A stretch of DNA of 64,000 bases from Bicyclus anynana (lineage: Eukaryota > Arthropoda > Insecta > Lepidoptera > Nymphalidae): assembly GCF_947172395.1 (NCBI RefSeq), contig NC_069086.1, positions 18,303,572-18,367,571 on the forward strand. Direction: 5' to 3'. Below the pieces are notes generated by a model. It saw only the letters and a list, made by a program, of their open reading frames with translations. It was not told where the DNA came from and did no database searches. The translations under genes were made by a program, and so were the position numbers. Positions 12,001-21,000 of this stretch are shown piece by piece. Each line of letters starts with the position of its first letter. Positions within the stretch are counted from its first letter, which is position 1.

Positions 12001-15000
12001 GTAGGAATAAATAGGCTATCTAACACTGGAAGAATTTTTCAAATCGGACTAGTAATTCCTGAGATTAGCGCATTCAATCAATCAAACAAACAAACTCTTC
12101 TTGAAATAATATTTTTGGATGTAACAACTGGAGTGGCATGCAATCATGATTGAATTTACTTTTTTTATTTAATGACAAATTAGTCCTTGACTGCAATCTC
12201 TCTTGATGATAAGTGACAATGTAATCTAAGATGGAAGCAGGCTTATTTGGAAGTTTATTTTAACCATATCTCTGACGGTTTGTACGCGGCATCGCATCGG
12301 AACGCTAAATAGTTTGGCGATACGTTATGCCGGTAGGATGGTAACTAGCCACGGCCGATTCCTATCACTACACGAGACCAGACCGGAGTCAATTTAGAGA
12401 ATTTTATTCAATGTAGATTTTTGAAGACAAGTTTGGCTATTTGGAATAACGGTTCGGAAGACAGATTCTACCGACACGACGTGTTGGCTGTTTAGCATAG
12501 TCTATCATCAGACGCAGCTCTGTTGCAGCAACCCGTGGCAGCGGACGTCACAGTGTACCTCCTGCAGCTCGACGTTGAGCGCGCGCTTGTCCTTGGCGAC
12601 GGAGACCAGCTGCGCGGCCTCCAGCGCGGCCCACACGCGGCCCGCCGTGCCCGCCGAGCCGCCCAGCGCCGCCAGCGTCAGGCACAGCTCCGCCTTCAGC
12701 TGCAGCGGCACGTGGCAGCAGATGAGACCTTCATAAAATCATTCATTGTCGTTGTATTTAAAAGTGACATAAAGACACTCATCACAAAACGTTGAAAATG
12801 GCTTGATGTCGAAATTAGGCAGGGAGGTACTTTATAATTAGCAGACATCTTCTGAGAACAGATTTTAATTTCACGGATAGAGCTTGATTAAGGTATTTAG
12901 ATATCAGGTGGCTAACTATGGACCATATAAAAGGCTAAGATCACTCGACGGGCGATGCAGTTGTATTTCTGCGTCATCGAATCAATAATAAGGCGATCTG
13001 CAGAAGAACCGACTGACCGTTATGGGTCAACAACTAACAAAACTGAAGTCGCAAAGAACAACCCTCACGGTTATTTGGAGCGAATCAGGAGAGCAAATCC
13101 AGTACTTGCTTAGGGCGTTTCCCTTGGCGCCCTACAAGTCCTTTTCTCTTCGCTTGTCCTGTAAATGCACTCACCGAACATGCAGTTGACGGCGTCCCAC
13201 TGCAGGTTCTCGCAGATGCTGACGCGCGCCGCGTCGTCCTCGTGCGCCACCGCCGCTATCAGCTTCAGGGCCGCTATCATTGCCTCTACCTGGGAATTAC
13301 CAACTTGTTGACCATTGTGATCTAATAAAAAAAATCTCTACTTTCAGTAGCGGACGAACCGAAAATATATATTATTGTGATGGGACGAGAGTAATATTGT
13401 CAATCAGCCTCTATTGGTCAATAGTATGTATTTTGTCTTCACGAGATATCTCGTGGTGCACATCTCAGGCCTACGGTAGCCTCACCTCCTCTTGTCGGAC
13501 CAGCAGTCGGCCCGGGCGCGCGGCGGGCGTCACTATGGCGGACGCTCCAAGCGACGACGAGTGCAGGTGGTCGGAGAATGGCGCTGGGTCGGCTCGGAGA
13601 TTTCTATTGAGTTAATAAATTAAATATAAGTCAGGGCATATAGTTCAAATAACATAACAGGGTACACCAAAGGTCTCAGAAGAATGGTGACAGCAGCACG
13701 GCACGCTAGACAGTTACCGGTGGTACAGGGCCAGCGCGGTGAGCAGGTGGTGCGCCGACAGCGCGTCCCGGCGCGCCAGCAGCGCCCACGTGTGCTTGGG
13801 CACGGCCAGCGCCGCCAGCGCGCGCAGGTACGCGGGCAGCAGCGCCGCCACCACCACCTCGCCCGACAGCCGCACGAACTTGTACAGCGTGGCCGAGCGG
13901 CTGCCCGCCCTGAGGACAAACGGAATATACAGTCATTAGTAGCAACAGCGTCAACACGCAAGTATCAGTGCGTGCGTGCGTGAGACGCGCGCGTGCTTGC
14001 GGGCGCATTCGGTACCGACCTGTAGTTGTGCGCGGACGCGTCGCACGCCAGCCAGTAGTCGCGGCGCAGCTGGAGCGGGTCGCGCGCGTACAGCCGCTCC
14101 ACGCAGCGCAGCAGCGCCTCGAGCCGCGAGCGCGTGTTGGCGCCCGGCGCAATGAGCCCCTCCGACATGTACATCTGCGCAGCGCGGGCCGCCTCTTCCG
14201 CTCTGTACATATAATAGCACCAAATAAGTATTGTTATAAACTGCCTTTTTCTATCGGTTCATATAACATGACAATGGCATAACGTACTATAGTAGTAGAT
14301 GTTTAAGACTCACAATTGCAGGACAATTTAACAAAATTTCGTCATCGTTCGGAAATAAATAGCGTGGAATGCGCGTCAGCTTGTCACATATAAGAAACGT
14401 GTAATTCACACACTTATCACAATGAAATTTCTGTATTAAAGAAATTTACTATTAAGCTTATATAAAATCAATGTTTTTTGATTTACAAAAAAAAAAAAAA
14501 AATGACTCACTTGACCCTCATCTCCATGAGCTTGGAATGCATGAGCACAATGAAGTCAGTGATGAGGGAGTGTATCCGTCGCTGGTAGTACTCCTCAGAG
14601 GCCACTAGATCAGAGGACAGGATGGCTTCATCTAGGTACTCAAACACCTACAAATAAAATGCGTTATACAGGTATTTTAAACAATCTATCATTCCATCAG
14701 AAATATTTCATCTGAAAGACAAGATAACATCTGTACAGATTATAAAACCTCTGCCGCGCCTGTCTTTCTGTTCGCGTTAAATTCAAAGACTACGGCGAAA
14801 TGCGATTTTACCAATAGATAGTCATTTATAAGGAATGTTTTGATTTCATGCATAAATGTTGAGATATTTGAGACATTTGAGAGACACGAATTGTTTTGCT
14901 TTTATAGATTTACAAAAAAGTTTGCGATGGCATACTTGTATATCAATCTTTTAAGGACAATTAACTTACTTTACACGCTTTTTTTTCTAATATATAGTCA

Positions 15001-18000
15001 TGTATAACATAATTTACATCTATTATGCGTGTAGCTACGAATCAATGCATTGAATGCAAAACCTGCGTTGCGATTACGCACGACGTCGCAGCGCAAGAGG
15101 ACGACGCGAGCACCCAGTCAACAATGGATCGAAACACTGCCTGTCGTAGCAAATCAAGCTCGTTGAAATATCGCTGCGACGACGCAACGCTTTAATGTGG
15201 TATTTTATTTACAGTATATGGAAAATACCGCAACACACTAATGAGGCATCGCTTGCATATCGGGCGTCCACTAGTTTCATATACAACGAAATTATTTAAA
15301 AAATTCTCCAGCATTTTAATAAAAACAATTACTAAAAAGAATCGATTCCTTTGACGCAACAGCAAAAAATCGATCAAGAAATCGAATATTCTATGTATAT
15401 AATCTGTAGGTAGTCTAAGCGATGTGTTTGTTAGTCTGTGTAAAAATTACGCGTGTGTGTATTGCGAGTATAGTTGTGTGTGGTGTATGGACACAGAATA
15501 TATTTAATGATGTTAAATATTTTCGATTTACCTCGTCCCCCTCAAAAAACGACAGACTTTTTGTTGGTGAATTTGGATGTGAAACAGGTCCATAGTTTAA
15601 ATAGTCAAAGAACAGAACCCACATTGCTTAGGCATCAAGTTACCTTAATCCGGCACTGGGTTTGAGTGACCCCACTGACAATGATTTACTCACCCCTCCG
15701 TCAATGGCAGCGTCTACCAGCATCTCGTCCTGGTCCAGCAGCTCAGTCTTAGGCTCCGTCCTCCTCAACAGCGATACTGGCGCCCTCTTCAGAGCAGCGA
15801 GCGCCAAGCCCAGTGACAACTGACACAGAGCCCTCAGCCCAGCACTGCTCTTGTTGTCCTCCTGCATTTGGTTGGGTTGTGAGGGCGGTGACAGCTGGTC
15901 TAATAACACTGATATCAGGTCTGGGTCCTGTATTAGGGGTAGTTTTTTTGCTAGTTCTTCGCCGTCTTCTCGCCTAGAACAATAGGGATGATGACAGTTT
16001 TTTTTTTAATTGTATATTATTATATTAGTATGCTAATAGTAAAGCAATTTTGTAAAAGTAACAGAGTATCTGCGATCATTACTTCCGGAGCTACAGGGAT
16101 TTAAATTTGCGCTGCCGCGAATCCCTGAAAAACTCCCCATACAAAATGGTACGATTTAATGACGTCGTAGGTCATAATGATCGTTAGATTTGTATGGGCG
16201 TTCAAACAAAATTATCTTTGTTATTTATGCGTTTAGGTTTGTAATTCATTTATAAATAAATGTCACATTTTATGTAAGGAAGCTAAAACTGTATTAATTT
16301 TCATCTAATTACGATAAACGATTTTTTATAGATTTGAAATTTTGTAATCTAATTTATTTTGCAAATATCCAGATAATCTTTGCTTTTTATGTATAATTTT
16401 GTCAACATTGACCTTATTTTCCTGAAAGTATCATAAAAATCAATATATTCAAAACTAGTCATTACCCCTATCATTTGAAAAATGTATGTGGTTATTTTTC
16501 TTTTTTTTTTGGTTTCAATCACACCTTAACCTACAGTAACTTGGAAGGTTTGAGTGGTTTTAAATTTTTATTTGCATACTTAAACATTGTGAGCTGTGAT
16601 AGCCCAGTGGATATGACCTCTGCCTCTGATTCCGGAGGGTGTGGGTTCGAATCCGGTCCGGGGCATGCACCTCCAACTTTTCAGTTGTGTGCATTTTAAG
16701 AATTTAAGTATCACGTGTCTCAAACGGTGAAGGAAAACATCGTGAGGAAACCTGCATACCAGAGAATTATTCTTAATTCTCTGCATATGTGAAGTCTGCC
16801 AATCCGCATTGGGCAGGCCCAATGCGGAGTGGTGGACTATTTGCCTAACCCCTCTCATTCTGAGAGGAGACTCGAGCTCAGCAGTGAGCCGAATATGGGT
16901 TGATAATGATGATGATGACTTAAACATATAAAACTGTTTGGTATAAATATCTTAAGTATATTTGTAAAATTAAAACATTTATGTTCAGTATAAAAGATGT
17001 AGATTGAACCGAAGATCCAAATTTCAATCCTGATTTAGAAAAAATCATAAATAATAATAATGTTCATAAATAATTATAAAAACAATGTACAAATAATTTT
17101 ATTTTCACCTGTGCAAAACTGACAGATCCAAGGCATATAACAGAGCCATTTGCAAGGCTAAAGATATATCATCCAAAGCACCCGTCGGCCCTTTAGACGG
17201 CGACATCATTTGCTGCAACATATTAACAATAGTTATAATTAGAGCCATATACATAATAGGCTAGTTAAACTTTTTTGAATAGTTCATTATAGTTGTACTA
17301 GACTGAAAATTGCCTCATTGGTCCCGTGGTTAGCTGGTTCAGCTACGGACAATGAGGTCCAGGGTTCGAATCCCGGGTCAGGCCAACAAAAATAAATTGG
17401 GATTTTTCTTACAAGGAAAATCTTAATAGCAGCCTGGAGTTGGGAAGTTGGCGGTGTTAGTACACCCCCGTGCCTCGGAGAGCACGTAAAGCCGTCGGTC
17501 CTGCGCCTGATCTCTCACCGGTCGTGTCGGTCTGCCGTCCCATCGGATTTCGAGAGTGAGGGAAGAGAGAGTGCACCTGTGCTTGCGCATACACTTGTGC
17601 ACTATAATATCTCCTGCGTACATGGTTAATCTCACCATGAGATTAGCCGCCGTGACCGAAAAAAAAAAAGTCGGTCGGGAGCATATTATTATTTTTATTA
17701 GACTGAAAATTTCTTTTTATATTTTTTTTGCGACGTGATTACATGAAAATTTTAGTTTTTAAATATGTTTTAGACAATACAAGCTAATACGCCTGTCGGC
17801 CATGACAAATGTTATTTCAAATGTTTCATGACGATATAATAATTCCCATACATACAAATGGAGCGTTTGACAAAAATATTACATATCAATTAGTTTGACG
17901 TTTAGTACATCAAGTGTGTTAGTGACGTCACAAAATGGACAACAGCGTTTTTGACGTTTGGAAAATTTGAAAAAATACGTGATATTTAAATTATTATATA

Positions 18001-21000
18001 AAACTTATATGAAATCCTTAACTTTTATTAATTGATATCGATATATTTCGGAGTTCGGACCTTTATTCCATGTACTACACGAAATTAATATTGTTTATAT
18101 TAAATTTTATATGAGTCAACTACCCTATCACTTGTAGTCTGACCAGAAATTTTAAACCGCCTGTGCTTAGTTTGGAAAAAAATGGTTCCTTTTTTCCGCA
18201 AAAAGGAACAATTTTTTATATAAAAATACTAAAATATTGAAACATACTTCTGATAAGAGCCGCAACAGAATGTCTCTCTCCAGTCCTCGTTGCGCCGACG
18301 CCGCGAACACTACTCCGGCAAGCAGCTTTCTGTCAGTGAGCCCAATGACGACAATAAATTAATTTTGTTTATATTAAATTTGATACGAGTCAACTACCCC
18401 ATTGCACATACCTCGTGCTCTGTATAGTGCTGACCAGCTTGACGTGGTACTTCCTCGGTGGCAGGGCGCGGTTTCGCCGCAGCAGGTCCAGCTCGGCGTC
18501 CAGCTCGCAGCGGCGCAGCGCGTCCAGAGCGCCGCCCAGCAGCCCGTCCGACACCAGCTGGTCCACGTAGCGCGACACGTACAACACTACCTCCTCGCGC
18601 GCGTTTATTGACCTACAAATACACAATCTGTTTTAATCATGTATACAGGATGCTCGGGAGTATGTCCCATAATTCTAGGGTTATTATATTCTTTAACAAA
18701 AATTAATTGAAAATGTTCACGGAACATGTGTTCAAAAATGAATATTTTTGGAGTAAATAATATTTATTTTGTAAATAGATCTTAAATGTGTCCCTTAAAC
18801 GCATCCTTATAATTATGACTTATTTAATTTATATTTTAAAATGCAATGTTGTCACTTTGTTACCTAAAGACGCGTGTTACATGGATAGTTGGTATTATTT
18901 GAATTATTTTGTATGAAACATATTTTTTTTGTTTTTGTAGTTAATAAAGTATTAGTTATGCAGTTTGGTTAATATAAGTGGTCTCGTTAATACCCTAAAG
19001 TTGTGGGAAATACTCCCGAGCAACCTGTATATTTAATTTAGGAGACAAATAATACTACATCCACTCTTGGAAAGAAAGGCCTGCACAAACTAAGTCCTGC
19101 AAAAAGTTTGTAACTTTACACCTAAATACATTGTAAAGAATATAGAATGCAGAACTCTTGATCTCTTTTTATCTATGTGAGCTCTACATGGCTCACTGTC
19201 TATTTTTTAAATCAAAAAAATATTATGAATATTATTTAATTACCAAGGTACATACCACAATAAAAAGACGAGATTTTTAACGTGGTATGTACCCATTTAA
19301 ATAATATTCATAATGAACAACCACGAAATAAGTTTAAAATCAAATAAATATTGATTGACTAGCGGATGCCCACGACTTTGTCTGCGTGGAATTAAGTTTT
19401 TCACAAATCCCGCGGGAACCATGGATTTTTCCGAGATAAAAAGTAGCCTAGTAGTAGTAGTAGTAGTAATTTTTCATTCCAAATTTCAGCCAAATCGCCG
19501 CAAAATTGCATACAAACTTTCATCCCCTATTTTATCCCCTTGGGGGTAAAATTTATCAAAATCTTTTCTTAGCGGATGCCTACGTCGTAACATTTAACTG
19601 CATGCCAAATTTCAGCCTGATCCATCCAATAGTTTGGGCTGTGCATATATCACTATGTCACTCAGTCACCTTTGAGTTTTATATGTTTGTTCCGTAATTA
19701 ATGGATAAAACGCAAATGGTAAATACACCACCTAATTATCTAAAACTAATTTGAATAGTTTTCCAAAAATCCCGAGGGTGACCAAGTTATATTCTTTTTC
19801 GGATTTTTCAAATTTTTCCATCTTGAATCAGTTTTTTCAATGCTGTAGCTGATTTAATTATGATTTTAAGGATCTCATATTTGTTAAATATTACAAAATA
19901 CATTACCAACATACTATAATATTATTTTTAAATTATATTTATATTTATATTTAATTTATATTATTATATTTTATTTATATTAATCATTAAATAAACTTAT
20001 TTTAACCTACCATGACACTCCATCCCTGGCCATGATAAGCTCTTTTAAGGCCTGTACTAAGGCTCTTCTGCCATCGTAGTACAGGAACACGGCAAGTAAA
20101 CCCCGTGCTAGACCAGGCCTTCGAGAACTCTGTCGCTGTGCCGTGTGCAGTAACTCCAAACAGGCAAACTCATTTGCATTGTACATATCTGGAATACAAT
20201 AAATACAATCAGAATATTCACACCTAAATATAACCTTTTTTTTCATTATGATGTGACAATGCAGTATTACACTAACTGGGGTAAATTTCAATTTATTCAC
20301 GAGATAAAAAAAAAAAATTACAATACTGGTAAAAAACTACAACCAAGCAAAATTTTTTTTATGATGTTGACTAAGAACTGCCAAAGACTAAGCACAGTTA
20401 CTAATCATCATATGTGCTGGTTGGTAAAAAAAATTAAACATTATAACACTACACTACCAGTTAGCAATACTTACAGTAATTAGATATACATCATGTGGCG
20501 GAGTTTTCTTTCTTATAGGTAAATAACTGTATAAGAATTGCGTATATTTGTAAATACCTTTGTATATATGATATAATTTTATTTTTAATATTTTTTTTTT
20601 CTTCTCATGTTGTTGTTTTTTTTAGTATGGTATTTTATTGTTTTTCCCTTTTTATTTTAGTTTTTATTTAACTTTAAGTTATTATTATTGTTTATTTTAG
20701 TTAATAAGGTTGTTGTGTGCTGTGTTTGTGGCGGCATCTGGTCAACGGTTCCAACTGAAAACCAGCGCTGCATGCTCTTTTTATTTAAAGAGTATGTAGC
20801 ATTATGCTGAGTTGGATCCGTTTACTGGGTTGTGCCACACATCACAGGATATTGTTCAAGAACAAATTGTGTTGTGTGGCATAATTCACTAATAAAGCTT
20901 TTTTTTTCTTTCTTTCTATATATTGATACAACAATTATACCTGATATTATAATAGCCTCATCTACAAGTTCCTTTGAGAGAACAGTCCGTCCCACACTGG

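Noticed and set aside
16588..16660. tRNA gene at the SINE A head (also 2613, 10760, 17316, 45046, 58030, 61372, 61750)
   Set aside because: A and B boxes are present but the anticodon and acceptor stems do not pair and a conserved non-tRNA body follows; these are SINEs. Only 62495-62567 folds fully.
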